Of a DNA stretch of 64,000 nt, positions 8,050-16,397 are shown in pieces. How positions within the stretch are numbered: position 1 is the first letter of the stretch; each line of letters opens with the position of its first letter. The notes under the pieces were generated by a model. The model was not told the DNA's origin and made no database searches. It was given only the letters and a program-made list of their open reading frames with translations. The stretch lies in NCBI GenBank assembly GCA_016710745.1, contig JADJVB010000013.1, positions 496,001-560,000 on the forward strand. The letters run 5' to 3'. The stretch is from Chitinophagaceae bacterium. Lineage in GTDB: Bacteria; Bacteroidota; Bacteroidia; Chitinophagales; Chitinophagaceae. The position numbers were made by a program, and so were the translations under genes.

Positions 8050-8618
8050 GCGACAAACTGAAAAAATTTATTTGGGATAACCGAAAGGAGTTTGACAATG
8101 AAGCACCATCTCAAAAAATATGGGACAATATTGAAGCATCTTTTTCTACAAAAGAAAAGAAGAAATTTAAACTCGCTCCTGTTTACAAATGGAGTATGGC
8201 GGCCGCCGCCGTGCTCATTATTTCATTAGGCGTTTATATGCGTATCGACAGGAAAATGCCCGCCGGGGAGGTTGTTGAAAACAAAATTCCCGATATTAAT
8301 AACCTGCCGCCCGAATATGCAGCTCAGATGAATCAGTTTGTGAATTTGATCGATACCAAACAGGAAGAACTAAAAGTGCTGGCCAAAGAACAGCCGGAAC
8401 TTTATCAAAAATTCACCCTTGCCATTAACCAATTGGACAGTTCATACAATACCCTTAAAAACCAGCTTGGCGGCACGCCCAATCAGGAAATGCTGCTGGA
8501 AGCTATGATTCAAAACCTGCAGCTGCAGCTGAATGTGTTGAATCAGCAATTAAATATCATTAACCAAATTAAAGAACAAAAAAAGTATAGTCATGAAAAA
8601 ATTGATCAAACCATTTAA
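8046..8618 (+). CDS. Membrane protein, putative anti-sigma factor
   Basis: A 190-residue protein whose start overlaps the sigma gene (ATGA at 8046-8049). It has a short cytoplasmic N-terminus, one membrane segment near residues 51-67 (SMAAAAVLIISLGVYM) and a C-terminal coiled region rich in Gln and Leu (about 150-185: LEAMIQNLQLQLNVLNQQLN). Such single-pass proteins beside ECF sigma genes usually hold sigma inactive. No zinc-binding anti-sigma motif is present, so the anti-sigma role is inferred from position and topology. Confidence 0.7.
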   Translation: MSDKLKKFIWDNRKEFDNEAPSQKIWDNIEASFSTKEKKKFKLAPVYKWSMAAAAVLIISLGVYMRIDRKMPAGEVVENKIPDINNLPPEYAAQMNQFVNLIDTKQEELKVLAKEQPELYQKFTLAINQLDSSYNTLKNQLGGTPNQEMLLEAMIQNLQLQLNVLNQQLNIINQIKEQKKYSHEKIDQTI

Positions 8619-9585
8619 AATTATATTGCCGTTATTGTTGCTGGCTCAAACCAGCCTGTTTGCCCAAAATGAGAACGATAATGGCAGCAAAAAAAAGTAT
8701 GAGTTTGTAAAAACCAAATCGGTTAACAAATCATACAATGTTTCTTCATCTGATAAATTGAATATTCAGAATTCGTTTGGGAAAGTAGAAATACATACCT
8801 GGAACAAAAATGAAATCAAGGTAGATGTAAGTATCGAGGTATCGGCCAATACAAATGACCTTGCACAAAAAGTGCTGGATAAAATTTCGGTTGCAGAGTC
8901 TCAAAGCGGAAAGGAAATATCGTTTAAAACATCGATAAATAATATCAATAATTCCAAAAACGAGAAAAGCAGCATGTCGATCGATTACAGCATTTATATG
9001 CCCGCAAATAATCCATTGAAAGTAAAAAATGATTTTGGCGCTACGGTTGTACCCGATTATCGGGGAGAGGTTGATCTTACCAGCAAATTCGGATCTTTAA
9101 CGGCCGGAGATTTATCCGATGTTAAGAATATTAATGTGGAATTCGGGAAAGCCAAATTTAATAATATCACCGACGGCTCTATAACAATAAAATATTCAAA
9201 AGCTGAATTTGGCAAACTATCGGGTAAAATTGATTTAAAGTTTGAATTTTGCAGTGGAATTGTAATGAGCCTGGATAACAGCCTTGCCGGGATGGATGTT
9301 AAATCTTCATACTCCACTGTAAATATGAAACCATCTTCGGGCCTGTCAGCATCATATGATATATCAACCAGTTTTGGCAGTTTAAAAAACCGTACAGCCA
9401 TTAAGTTTGAGGGCGATGATGAGCAGGATAGACGTGGACCAAAATTTGATTTCAGGTACAATGGAAAATCAGGTAATGGTGCAGTTCAAATTAAAGTAAA
9501 AACCAGTTTTGGAGATATTATTTTAGGCGAACCGGAACCGGGAGATATGAAAGATAAATCTAAAAACAAATCGCGTACTTCTTAG
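8593..9585 (+). CDS. Exported DUF4097-like beta-repeat protein
   Basis: A 330-residue exported protein whose start overlaps the preceding gene by 26 bases. It begins with a signal peptide (MKKLIKPFKIILPLLLLAQTSLFAQ). The rest has regularly repeated short beta segments such as NSFGKVEIHTW, NDFGATVVPDY, SKFGSLTAGD and TSFGSLKNR, a pattern of DUF4097/auto-adhesin-like beta-helix repeats. The protein may be the surface or periplasmic component of the ECF module; its ligand is unknown. It is followed by a terminator at 9611. Confidence 0.75.
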   Translation: MKKLIKPFKIILPLLLLAQTSLFAQNENDNGSKKKYEFVKTKSVNKSYNVSSSDKLNIQNSFGKVEIHTWNKNEIKVDVSIEVSANTNDLAQKVLDKISVAESQSGKEISFKTSINNINNSKNEKSSMSIDYSIYMPANNPLKVKNDFGATVVPDYRGEVDLTSKFGSLTAGDLSDVKNINVEFGKAKFNNITDGSITIKYSKAEFGKLSGKIDLKFEFCSGIVMSLDNSLAGMDVKSSYSTVNMKPSSGLSASYDISTSFGSLKNRTAIKFEGDDEQDRRGPKFDFRYNGKSGNGAVQIKVKTSFGDIILGEPEPGDMKDKSKNKSRTS

Positions 9586-9610
9586 TAAGTTTTATAGCCA
9601 TGAATACCGG

Positions 9611-9637
9611 AATGCCTGCAATTTATTTGCGGGCATT
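9611..9637 (+). terminator. Rho-independent terminator after the ECF operon
   Basis: The arms AATGCCTGCAA and TTGCGGGCATT pair with one G-T wobble over a five-base loop, 25 bases after the stop of the preceding gene. A run of Ts is short, so strength is uncertain. Confidence 0.6.
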
Positions 9638-9669
9638 TCTATGTTCACCAGGTTTTGTTTGAGCAGCGG

Positions 9670-9870
9670 TTAGTCATTGTCCTCAAGAAGGAACACATCT
9701 TCCACCGTTTTATTAAACAAACGGGCAATTTTTAAAGCCAGCACCGTTGATGGCACATATTTATTGGCTTCCATAGCATTGATCGTTTGCCGGCTTACCG
9801 ATACTTTTTTGGCTAACTCCTCCTGGGTGAGCCCATGAATGGCTCTTTGTACCTTAATATTATTTTTCAT
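9670..9870 (-). CDS. XRE-family helix-turn-helix regulator
   Basis: A 66-residue DNA-binding protein made almost wholly of one Cro/C1-type HTH: LTQEELAKKVSVSRQTINAMEANKYVPS. It ends LFNKTVEDVFLLEDND. Proteins of this short type, with the motif VEDVF, are common repressors in Bacteroidota and Firmicutes. It overlaps the membrane protein gene that precedes it on the same strand by 11 bases, so they form an operon and the membrane partner probably relates to its regulon or signal. Confidence 0.9.
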   Translation of the reverse strand: MKNNIKVQRAIHGLTQEELAKKVSVSRQTINAMEANKYVPSTVLALKIARLFNKTVEDVFLLEDND

Positions 9871-10336
9871 CGGGTGCCGTTTTAGAATTTTTGTACAGAA
9901 TATAATTGAACCGGATAATGAAGATGATCAATACTGTGAACATATTGTATATCATCACATTCAAAAAAGCAGTTCCATAAACGAATATAAAGGCGAATAA
10001 TAATAAAAGGTAGCTCAGGGCAACAGCCCACTGCAGTGAAGACAAGCGAAGTTTGGCAATAAATTCATCTTCATTTTTTTCCCTGGAAAAACTGACCAGC
10101 ATGGCACCAATAATAAATAAAACAGCTATAACGGTGTTGGTGATATTGGTATGGGTCATACTGAAGAATTTCTTTTCGCCGAATACCGGATCGTTGAATA
10201 TTACAAAAACATTTGCATTCAGCCATTCCGCTTGAAAGCCCGACAAGCTCAGTACGATACCCAGTATGGTTGCCGGTATTAAAATAAACCAACCAATAGT
10301 TTTGTATTTGGGTGGTAATAAAAGATTTGTTGTCAT
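9860..10336 (-). CDS. Four-pass membrane protein upstream of the XRE regulator
   Basis: A 158-residue protein with hydrophobic segments at about 13-33, 64-82, 101-118 and 120-146. No enzyme motif was seen. Small membrane proteins of this sort are often encoded with short XRE regulators. The start at 10336 follows a promoter region with inverted TGTA repeats, which may be the operator for the regulator. Confidence 0.75.
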   Translation of the reverse strand: MTTNLLLPPKYKTIGWFILIPATILGIVLSLSGFQAEWLNANVFVIFNDPVFGEKKFFSMTHTNITNTVIAVLFIIGAMLVSFSREKNEDEFIAKLRLSSLQWAVALSYLLLLFAFIFVYGTAFLNVMIYNMFTVLIIFIIRFNYILYKNSKTAPDEK

Positions 10337-10360
10337 GATCTTAATTTTTCATAAAAGTAA

Positions 10361-10401
10361 TGTAAACCTTACAAAAAGACAAAATAATCATACATAATGT
10401 A
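10361..10401. promoter_or_regulatory. Two inverted repeats, possible operator of the XRE regulator
   Basis: TGTAA-ACC-TTACA lies at 10361-10373 and TACAT-A-ATGTA at 10391-10401. Both contain the TGTA core in inverted form and lie just upstream of the membrane protein start at 10336. Their position suits autoregulation, but they sit in AT-rich DNA and may be chance. Confidence 0.4.
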
Positions 10402-10439
10402 AGAAAAATTTAACAAATGCAGAGATGCACTATTGTCTA

Positions 10440-10447
10440 TACATTTG
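10440..10447 (+). promoter_or_regulatory. Putative -7 box for the SGNH hydrolase gene
   Basis: TACATTTG matches TAnnTTTG exactly and lies 18 bases before the ATG at 10465. A transcript start near 10453 would exclude the upstream ATG at 10417, so it helps choose the start. Confidence 0.45.
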
Positions 10448-10464
10448 TAATCAATTATGTAGAA

Positions 10465-11067
10465 ATGATAAACTATTCCTATTTAGCGTTGGGCGACAGC
10501 TATTCCATTGGCGAGCAGGTGGCTTTTGCCGAAAATTTTCCGAACCAAACAGTTCAACTGTTACGAAGATCGGGTTTCGCATATTATGCGGCCGAGATCA
10601 TCGCAAAAACCGGTTGGACTACCGACGAATTAATCGACGCCATTGAAAACACAGTATTACTGGAAAACTATGATATGGTTTCCCTGCTGATCGGTGTAAA
10701 CAATCAATACCGGGGCCGAACGGTTGTGGAATTCGAAAATGAATTAGAAAAACTGATACAGAAAGCTATTCAATTAGCCGGCAATAAACCCGATCATGTT
10801 TTTGTATTGAGCATTCCGGATTGGGGTGTAACGCCGTTTGCAGATGGTAAAGACAGAATACTGGTGGCAACAGACATTGATGCCTACAATGCGGTTTGTA
10901 ATTCATCAGCAAAAAAATTCGAAACAAATTTTATGGAGATCACTGTTTCTCAAAGAGCGGATGGAAATAAAAATGAATTTCTGGCACTTGATGGTCTGCA
11001 CCCATCCGCATTGGAATACGCCAAATGGGCATCTAAACTTGTCGACGAAATTTTAAAAAAAATGTAG
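10465..11067 (+). CDS. SGNH/GDSL hydrolase
   Basis: A 200-residue esterase/lipase-type protein from the ATG at 10465. The nucleophile block YLALGDSYSIGEQV, the oxyanion block LLIGVNNQYRG and the C-terminal catalytic DGLHPSALEYAKWA (Asp and His) are all present. Substrate is unknown; relatives remove acyl groups from lipids or sugars. There is no signal peptide, so it is probably cytoplasmic. A second gene follows two bases after its stop. Confidence 0.9.
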   Translation: MINYSYLALGDSYSIGEQVAFAENFPNQTVQLLRRSGFAYYAAEIIAKTGWTTDELIDAIENTVLLENYDMVSLLIGVNNQYRGRTVVEFENELEKLIQKAIQLAGNKPDHVFVLSIPDWGVTPFADGKDRILVATDIDAYNAVCNSSAKKFETNFMEITVSQRADGNKNEFLALDGLHPSALEYAKWASKLVDEILKKM

Positions 11068-11068
11068 T

Positions 11069-11599
11069 ATGCGGCCGATTGATTTCAAAGAGGTTCAGCG
11101 ATTCAGGGTTTGGTGGGCCTGGCTGGGGGTTGCTGCGCTCAATGCCGTGGGATTAATGGCCATTGTACAGCAGGTATTATTGAAAAAATCTTTTGGCCCG
11201 GAACCGGCACCAGATTATGTATTGATACTGGTTGAACTGGTTTTTTTGCTGGTATTATTTTTCTTAATATCCATAAAGCTGAAAACAAGATTAACCGATG
11301 ATGGAATGTACTATCGGTTTTACCCCTTTCAATTCAAAGAAAAACATATCGCCTGGCATGAACTAAAAGATGCCTATATCAGGCAATACAATTCGTTGCA
11401 TGAATATGGGGGTTGGGGAATAAGGATCGGCGGAAAAAAAACAGGTGATGCGGTAAACACATCGGCTTCTTCAAATCGTGGATTACAGTTACAATTTACT
11501 GATGGCAAACTTTTATTGATAGGAACTACCCGGCCCGATGAGCTGCAAATGATTATAGATGAGGTACTGAGTTCTGGAAAAATTAACCGGGCAGTTTGA
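11069..11599 (+). CDS. Two-pass membrane protein of unknown function (DUF6141-like)
   Basis: A 176-residue protein with two hydrophobic helices at about 13-34 and 51-68 and a C-terminal cytoplasmic-looking region with a PH-like strand pattern (LTDDGMYYRFYPFQFKEKHIAWHEL ... GTTRPDELQMIIDEVL). No active-site residues were seen. It follows the GDSL gene with a two-base gap and probably shares its transcript. Family name is tentative. Confidence 0.7.
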   Translation: MRPIDFKEVQRFRVWWAWLGVAALNAVGLMAIVQQVLLKKSFGPEPAPDYVLILVELVFLLVLFFLISIKLKTRLTDDGMYYRFYPFQFKEKHIAWHELKDAYIRQYNSLHEYGGWGIRIGGKKTGDAVNTSASSNRGLQLQFTDGKLLLIGTTRPDELQMIIDEVLSSGKINRAV

Positions 11600-11600
11600 T

Positions 11601-12434
11601 TTATTTGTCAAGATAAACAGCCATTTCTGTTTGATACTGCAGCGCAATCGCCCTGGCTTCTGATGCAAAATCTTCTTTTTCGCTTGCATAAATAATGGCC
11701 CTGCTGGCATTAACCAATAACCCGCAATCTTTGTTCATACCATATTGGCATACTTCGGCCAAACTGCCGCCCTGGAAACCAACGCCCGGTACCAATAGAA
11801 AATGATCGGGAATTATTTTCCGGATATCTGTCAGGTCGCTGGCCCTGGTGGCACCCACAACAAACATAAGGTTTTCATCGGTACCCCAACGGCTTACTTT
11901 TTTCAACACAGTTTCGTATAAAAATTCAGTTCCACTGGTTGGGTTCTCATCTTCACGAACCAACCTCAGCTGCTCAAAATCCTTGCTGCCGGCATTGCTG
12001 GTAAGTCCTAAAACAATGGCCCATTTATTTTCAAATTCCAAAAACGGTTTCACACTATCCTCACCCATGTATGGCGCAACCGTAATGGCGTTGAAGTTCA
12101 TCGTTTCAAAAAATGCCCGGGCATACTGTGCAGACGTATTGCCGATATCGCCACGTTTTGCATCAGCAATAATGAACTGATCTTTGGGTATATAGTTCAC
12201 CGTTTTTTCCATGGCTTCCCAGCCTTTTGCACCCATAGCCTCATAAAAGGCAGTATTAATTTTATAGGCTACACAGAGATCATGTGTTGCATCGATGATC
12301 TGCTTGTTAAATTCGAATACCGCATCGGGATGCGCTTTTAAATGATCAGGAATTTTGTTGATATCAGTATCGAGCCCAACGCAGAGAAAGGATTTTTTTA
12401 ATTGAATTTGTTGAATGAGTTGCTTTCTTGTCAT
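11601..12434 (-). CDS. pyrF: Orotidine 5'-phosphate decarboxylase
   Basis: A 277-residue type-2 (longer) OMP decarboxylase, the last step of UMP synthesis. The motif LCVGLDTDINKIP at the start, FIADAKRGDIGNT near 85-98 (catalytic Lys-Asp), APYMGEDSVKPF, and LVPGVGFQGGS near 210 are diagnostic. It begins nine bases after the upstream PaiB-like gene on the minus strand. A TAACTTTG box lies only four bases before the ATG on the minus strand (12439-12446), which would give a very short or absent leader. Confidence 0.93.
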   Translation of the reverse strand: MTRKQLIQQIQLKKSFLCVGLDTDINKIPDHLKAHPDAVFEFNKQIIDATHDLCVAYKINTAFYEAMGAKGWEAMEKTVNYIPKDQFIIADAKRGDIGNTSAQYARAFFETMNFNAITVAPYMGEDSVKPFLEFENKWAIVLGLTSNAGSKDFEQLRLVREDENPTSGTEFLYETVLKKVSRWGTDENLMFVVGATRASDLTDIRKIIPDHFLLVPGVGFQGGSLAEVCQYGMNKDCGLLVNASRAIIYASEKEDFASEARAIALQYQTEMAVYLDK

Positions 12435-12438
12435 GCGG

Positions 12439-12446
12439 CAAAGTTA
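12439..12446 (-). promoter_or_regulatory. Putative -7 box directly upstream of pyrF
   Basis: The minus strand reads TAACTTTG, a perfect TAnnTTTG match, with four bases to the ATG at 12434. It overlaps the last codons of the PaiB-like gene. If real, pyrF would have a leaderless or nearly leaderless message; it may also be chance. Confidence 0.3.
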
Positions 12447-13064
12447 GTCAGTTAACCCCGATAAAATTTCTTTGGCGATCGCTTTTGAGTTGTCATCTCC
12501 CCGTTTCATCAATTGCTCAATAATATTTCGTTTGGATTCCTCATCCCGGTTCTGACTAAGTTTAAACGTATTCTCCAGGCTTTCCACTTCAATACTGAAA
12601 CCCGCAATGGCTTTTACCATTTTGTTGATGTATTCAGGAGAAATATTTTGGAAAGAAGAGGGTTTATCCTGCCCCTCATATTTATTGGTGATGGCCCTGA
12701 CTGCTTCAACAGTTCCCAATTCATCTTTGAATGTTATTTTTCCTTTTGCATGCACCGTCATATAATTCCAGGTGCTGCCCATGGCCGGGTCGGTGTACCA
12801 GCTTGCGCTTACCTGTGTGTGCGGACCGTTAAAGATCACCAGTACATGTTCATTTTTTTCGAAGGCAATATGATGATCTGTCTTTTTCATCAGGTGACCG
12901 CTCAGGCATATTTTGCCCTCATCATCTATTTCCACTTCCAATGGAATATGCGTGGCAACAGGGTATTGCTCACCCCGGCCGGTTATCACCGCAAACGGGT
13001 TTTTCTTCATGAAGTCGATCACTTTTTGTTGATCTTCTTCGGTGTAGTAAGGAAATTTGTACAT
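12444..13064 (-). CDS. PaiB-family FMN-binding protein
   Basis: A 206-residue protein from the ATG at 13064; the longer frame reaches into palindromic repeat sequence and is not used. The family signature includes FAVITG, PVATHIPL, GHLMKKTDHHIAF and SASWYTDPAMGSTWNYMTVHAKG, matching FMN_bind_2 (PaiB). Members bind FMN, and Bacillus PaiB was described as a negative regulator, though some are more likely enzymes. It sits between pyrF and kmo on the same strand. A link to kynurenine use is possible but not shown. Confidence 0.85.
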   Translation of the reverse strand: MYKFPYYTEEDQQKVIDFMKKNPFAVITGRGEQYPVATHIPLEVEIDDEGKICLSGHLMKKTDHHIAFEKNEHVLVIFNGPHTQVSASWYTDPAMGSTWNYMTVHAKGKITFKDELGTVEAVRAITNKYEGQDKPSSFQNISPEYINKMVKAIAGFSIEVESLENTFKLSQNRDEESKRNIIEQLMKRGDDNSKAIAKEILSGLTD

Positions 13065-13075
13065 AGAGATAATTT

Positions 13076-13206
13076 GGGCTAAAGCCCCTTGTTTTATATT
13101 TCTCCATCCCTGGGCTGAAGCCCAGGGCAATTCATGTATTGCTCCGGTGAATTGCTCCGGGCTTCAGCCCGGAGATAAGAAGCAAATCGGTTGAGGGCTT
13201 TAGCCC
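13076..13206. repeat. Cluster of palindromes between the PaiB-like gene and kmo
   Basis: Four short perfect palindromes: GGGCTAAAGCCC (13076-13087), CCCTGGGCTGAAGCCCAGGG (13108-13127), CTCCGGGCTTCAGCCCGGAG (13155-13174) and GGGCTTTAGCCC (13195-13206). The last overlaps the kmo stop, so the Leu-Gly end of Kmo is encoded by repeat DNA. The shared core is GGGCTWWAGCCC. They may form hairpins in the transcript and act in termination or mRNA stability. Confidence 0.75.
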
Positions 13207-14552
13207 AATAATTTCTCTAAAATCATTTTTTCAACGATGTCATCCTGCCATTTATTTTCAATATCGGGGATGGCCATAATTTGCTGCATAATGGCTTCCT
13301 GCTTTTGTCCATTCACCAGGGCATCACTATATCTTATCTGCGGACTAAAAGTTACCTGGCTGTATAGCGGTATCCATTTATAGGGATGTTTTTTGCTGAA
13401 TGCCGCTTCAATTTTCTTCTGCAGCAAAAATTTGGGATCTGCCACCTTATCCCTCATCTCCACAAAATTATGTAAAGCCAGGTCGCAGATGGCATCTCCA
13501 TCCGGTTTTCTTACAGCCTGGTATTCGGGTAAAATATCAGCCCAATTGTCTTCGTGTTTTTCAATCAAAGCATGTAATACCGAACAGTCTTCAAATCCGC
13601 AGTTCATGCCTTGCCCAAAGAAGGGAACCATGGCGTGCGCTGCATCACCAATCAAAGCGAATTTATCGTCCCTTATCCAGGGAAAACATTTTACCGTTAC
13701 CAGCGATGCTGTTGGATTGTTAAAGAAGTCCTCTTCCAAGGTTGGCATCAAGGCTACCGCATCGGTAAAAGTTTCTTTAAAAAAACTGGTCACTTTTTCT
13801 TTTGTATCCAGACTTTCGAAACTTGGGTCGCCTTCAAAAGGAAAGAAAAGGGTGCAGGTAAAACTGCCATCCATATTGGGTAAGGCAATCATCATGTAAT
13901 TGCCACGCGGCCAGATATGCAGGGCATTTTTCTCCAGCAGAAAAGTTCCGTTTTCTCCGGCAGGTATGGTTAATTCTTTGTACCCAAAGTCTATATAATA
14001 TTGACTGTATTGAAAACGGTTGTGTTGAAGCTGATGGGTAAGCCGGGCAGCCGAATAAGCGCCATCGCTGCCAAATAAAAGTTTAAAGTTGAAAGTTGAA
14101 GGTTGAAAGTTGGCCATATCCTGAAAAATAACTTCATTGCGCTCCCAATCGATGCTTTCGCATTTTTGGTTGAAGATGATTTTGGCGCCGTTTTGTTCGG
14201 CCAGGTCCATCAATCGGCAGTTGAGTTCGCCCCGGGATACCGAATTAATGAATTGTCCCTCTTTGCCATAAGGCTGATAAGCAGTACTGCCATCTGCGTT
14301 GTGCATATAGCGGCCATGCATGGGGATACAAATTTTTCTGATATCATCCATCAACCCAACTTCTTCCAACGCTTTTATACCGCGATCGCTTAATGCCAGG
14401 TTGATGGAACGGCCGGCAACCATATCCTGCTTACGCATATCGGAACGACGTTCATAAATTTTTACCCGGTAACCACGCCTGGTCAGATACACGGATAGCA
14501 GAGAGCCCACCAGGCCGCCGCCAATTATAATTGTTTCTTTTTTTTCCATCAA
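13200..14552 (-). CDS. kmo: Kynurenine 3-monooxygenase
   Basis: A 450-residue flavoprotein hydroxylase that turns L-kynurenine into 3-hydroxykynurenine with NADPH and O2. The FAD Rossmann motif IIIGGGLVGSLLSVYL starts at residue 8; the second FAD motif is FALIGDAAHAMVPFFGQGMN near 305-325. KMO-specific features include GRSINLALSDRGIKALEEVGL and the FAD-contacting segment. It overlaps kynU by four bases, so kmo and kynU are translationally coupled. Its C-terminus is formed by the palindrome at 13195-13206. Confidence 0.94.
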   Translation of the reverse strand: MMEKKETIIIGGGLVGSLLSVYLTRRGYRVKIYERRSDMRKQDMVAGRSINLALSDRGIKALEEVGLMDDIRKICIPMHGRYMHNADGSTAYQPYGKEGQFINSVSRGELNCRLMDLAEQNGAKIIFNQKCESIDWERNEVIFQDMANFQPSTFNFKLLFGSDGAYSAARLTHQLQHNRFQYSQYYIDFGYKELTIPAGENGTFLLEKNALHIWPRGNYMMIALPNMDGSFTCTLFFPFEGDPSFESLDTKEKVTSFFKETFTDAVALMPTLEEDFFNNPTASLVTVKCFPWIRDDKFALIGDAAHAMVPFFGQGMNCGFEDCSVLHALIEKHEDNWADILPEYQAVRKPDGDAICDLALHNFVEMRDKVADPKFLLQKKIEAAFSKKHPYKWIPLYSQVTFSPQIRYSDALVNGQKQEAIMQQIMAIPDIENKWQDDIVEKMILEKLLG

Positions 14553-15823
14553 TCCTTATTTACGATCAGTTTTACAATTTTTCCAAATTTCCAGATATCT
14601 TCAAAGCTGTTATACAAGGGTACAGGAGCCACCCTGATCACATTCGGTTCACGCCAATCGGCGAGTACGCCGTTTTTTTTCAGGGCTTCAAAAACCTCTT
14701 TTCCTTTTTCCAACATCAACATCGAAACCTGGCAACCTTTACTTTCTTTAGGGGTAATGATCTCAATCTTTTTTCCAGGTGACGCATCATTAATTTCTTC
14801 AATGATAAAAAATAAATAGTCGCTTAACTGTTGACCTTTATTGATCAGATTTTCTATACCGGCTTCTTCAAACAGATCAAGCGAAGCTTTATGTGCGGCC
14901 ATACTCAAAACCGGTGCATTGCTCAATTGCCAGCCTTCGGCGGTGGCCATGGGTTTAAAACCTTTTTCCATCCGGAACCGGGTTTCCTTTTCGTGTCCCC
15001 ACCAGCCTGCCAGTCTGGGTAGATCAGTATTGGCGGCATGCTTTATATGAATGAAGGCACCCGCCACACCACCCGGTCCGCTGTTTAAATATTTATAACT
15101 GCACCAACAGGCAAAATCTACATCCCAGTCGTGCAGCTTTAATTCGATATTTCCGGCCGCATGGGCCAGGTCAAATCCGCAAAAAGCACCGGCATCGTGT
15201 GCGGCTTTGGTGATCGTTTCCATATCAAACACCTGGCCGTTATAATAGTTTACGCCGCCAAAGATCACCAAAGCTGTTTGGGCTGCATGTTGTTCTATGG
15301 TCGCCAAAATATCTGCTGTTCTAACCACATGTTCTCCATCTCTTGGCGAAACTTCAATAATTACTTCATCGGGATTCAGTCCATGAAACTGTGCCTGCGT
15401 TTCCAGCGCATATTGATCAGAAGGAAAGGCTTTTGCTTCGCAAATGATCTTGAATCTTTCTTTTGTAGGCCGATAAAAACTCGCCATCAACAGGTGCAGG
15501 TTCACAGTAAGCTGATTCATCACTACAATTTCTTGGGGCAGGGCGCCAACAATTTTTGTAAGTAATTGTGGAAACATTTCATGATAGCTGAACCAGGGTT
15601 GCCGCGCATGAAAATGCCCTTCTACACCAAAGCTGGCCCAATCTTCCAGTTCGTTCAACACATAATCTTGTGTGGTTTTGGGTTGCAGGCCCAGGGAATT
15701 GCCGGTGAAATAAATACACGGATTGCCATGGATAATGGGGATGTAAAATTTATCTCTGAAATGTTTTAATGAATCCTGTTCATCCAGTTGTTTGGCGAAT
15801 TCAATTGTGTTTTCAAATTTCAT
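14549..15823 (-). CDS. kynU: Kynureninase
   Basis: A 424-residue PLP enzyme that cleaves 3-hydroxykynurenine (and kynurenine) to 3-hydroxyanthranilate and alanine. The PLP-binding lysine lies in CWCSYKYLNSGPGG, at about residue 244. FDLAHAAGN just before it and GFKPMATAEGWQLSNAPVL after it are kynureninase signatures. It is upstream of kmo in the same transcript and downstream of the RidA-like gene. A palindromic element lies directly upstream. Confidence 0.95.
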   Translation of the reverse strand: MKFENTIEFAKQLDEQDSLKHFRDKFYIPIIHGNPCIYFTGNSLGLQPKTTQDYVLNELEDWASFGVEGHFHARQPWFSYHEMFPQLLTKIVGALPQEIVVMNQLTVNLHLLMASFYRPTKERFKIICEAKAFPSDQYALETQAQFHGLNPDEVIIEVSPRDGEHVVRTADILATIEQHAAQTALVIFGGVNYYNGQVFDMETITKAAHDAGAFCGFDLAHAAGNIELKLHDWDVDFACWCSYKYLNSGPGGVAGAFIHIKHAANTDLPRLAGWWGHEKETRFRMEKGFKPMATAEGWQLSNAPVLSMAAHKASLDLFEEAGIENLINKGQQLSDYLFFIIEEINDASPGKKIEIITPKESKGCQVSMLMLEKGKEVFEALKKNGVLADWREPNVIRVAPVPLYNSFEDIWKFGKIVKLIVNKD

Positions 15824-15833
15824 AAATCATGTT

Positions 15834-15913
15834 GGGCTAAAGCCCTCTTATTTTTTTGTTGCCCCGTCCTTAAGGGCGGGGTAATGGATAGAAAGCCAGC
15901 CGGGTTTTAACCC
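15834..15913. repeat. Palindromes between the RidA-like gene and kynU
   Basis: GGGCTAAAGCCC at 15834-15845 repeats the 13076-13087 element. CCCCGTCCTTAAGGGCGGGG at 15862-15881 is an imperfect palindrome (one G-T). GGGTTTTAACCC at 15902-15913 is a third. They lie in the gap between two genes of the kynurenine set and may affect mRNA. Confidence 0.7.
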
Positions 15914-15915
15914 AA

Positions 15916-16332
15916 TTAGTCGATCGTAGCTATTACTTTTAATTCTATCGCAATGGGTGTAGGTAAGCTTTTTACTTCAACCGTGGTGCGGCAAGCCTGT
16001 ACCTCTTTAAAATATTCACCATAAATTTTATTGTATACCGGAAAATCTTTTTTCATGTTTGTTAAAAAAACCGTCACATCCACTATTTTGTCCCAACTGC
16101 TGCCGCTGGCTTCCAGTACGGCTCTTACGTTAGCGAAAACCTGCAGGCATTCGGCTTCAATATCATAACCGATTATAGTTCCATCAGCATCTAATTTCAA
16201 ACCGGGTATTGTGTTGTCTTTGGCGTTCCGGCTGCCAATACCGGAAAGGAATAACAAATTTCCTACACGTCTGGCATGTGGATAGGCTCCCAAAGGTTTT
16301 GCCGCTGATTCTGTATTGATTATCTCACTCAT
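15916..16332 (-). CDS. RidA-family protein, putative 2-aminomuconate deaminase
   Basis: A 138-residue RidA/YjgF-family trimer-type protein. The family core is seen: GSRNAKDNTIPGLKLDADG, YDIEAECLQVFANVRAVLEASG and VDVTVFLTNMKKDFPVYNKIYGEYF. The terminal CRTTVEVKSLPTPIAIELKVIA contains the conserved arginine. In Pseudomonas-type kynurenine catabolism a RidA-family enzyme is the 2-aminomuconate deaminase. The place between kynU and the aminomuconic semialdehyde dehydrogenase supports that. The specificity remains inferred. Confidence 0.85.
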   Translation of the reverse strand: MSEIINTESAAKPLGAYPHARRVGNLLFLSGIGSRNAKDNTIPGLKLDADGTIIGYDIEAECLQVFANVRAVLEASGSSWDKIVDVTVFLTNMKKDFPVYNKIYGEYFKEVQACRTTVEVKSLPTPIAIELKVIATID

Positions 16333-16397
16333 ATTGTTTTTTCTGCCGAGAATTTTTCTTTACCATCTCAGCTTCTCCTTTTCTTTGTGTTGATATT

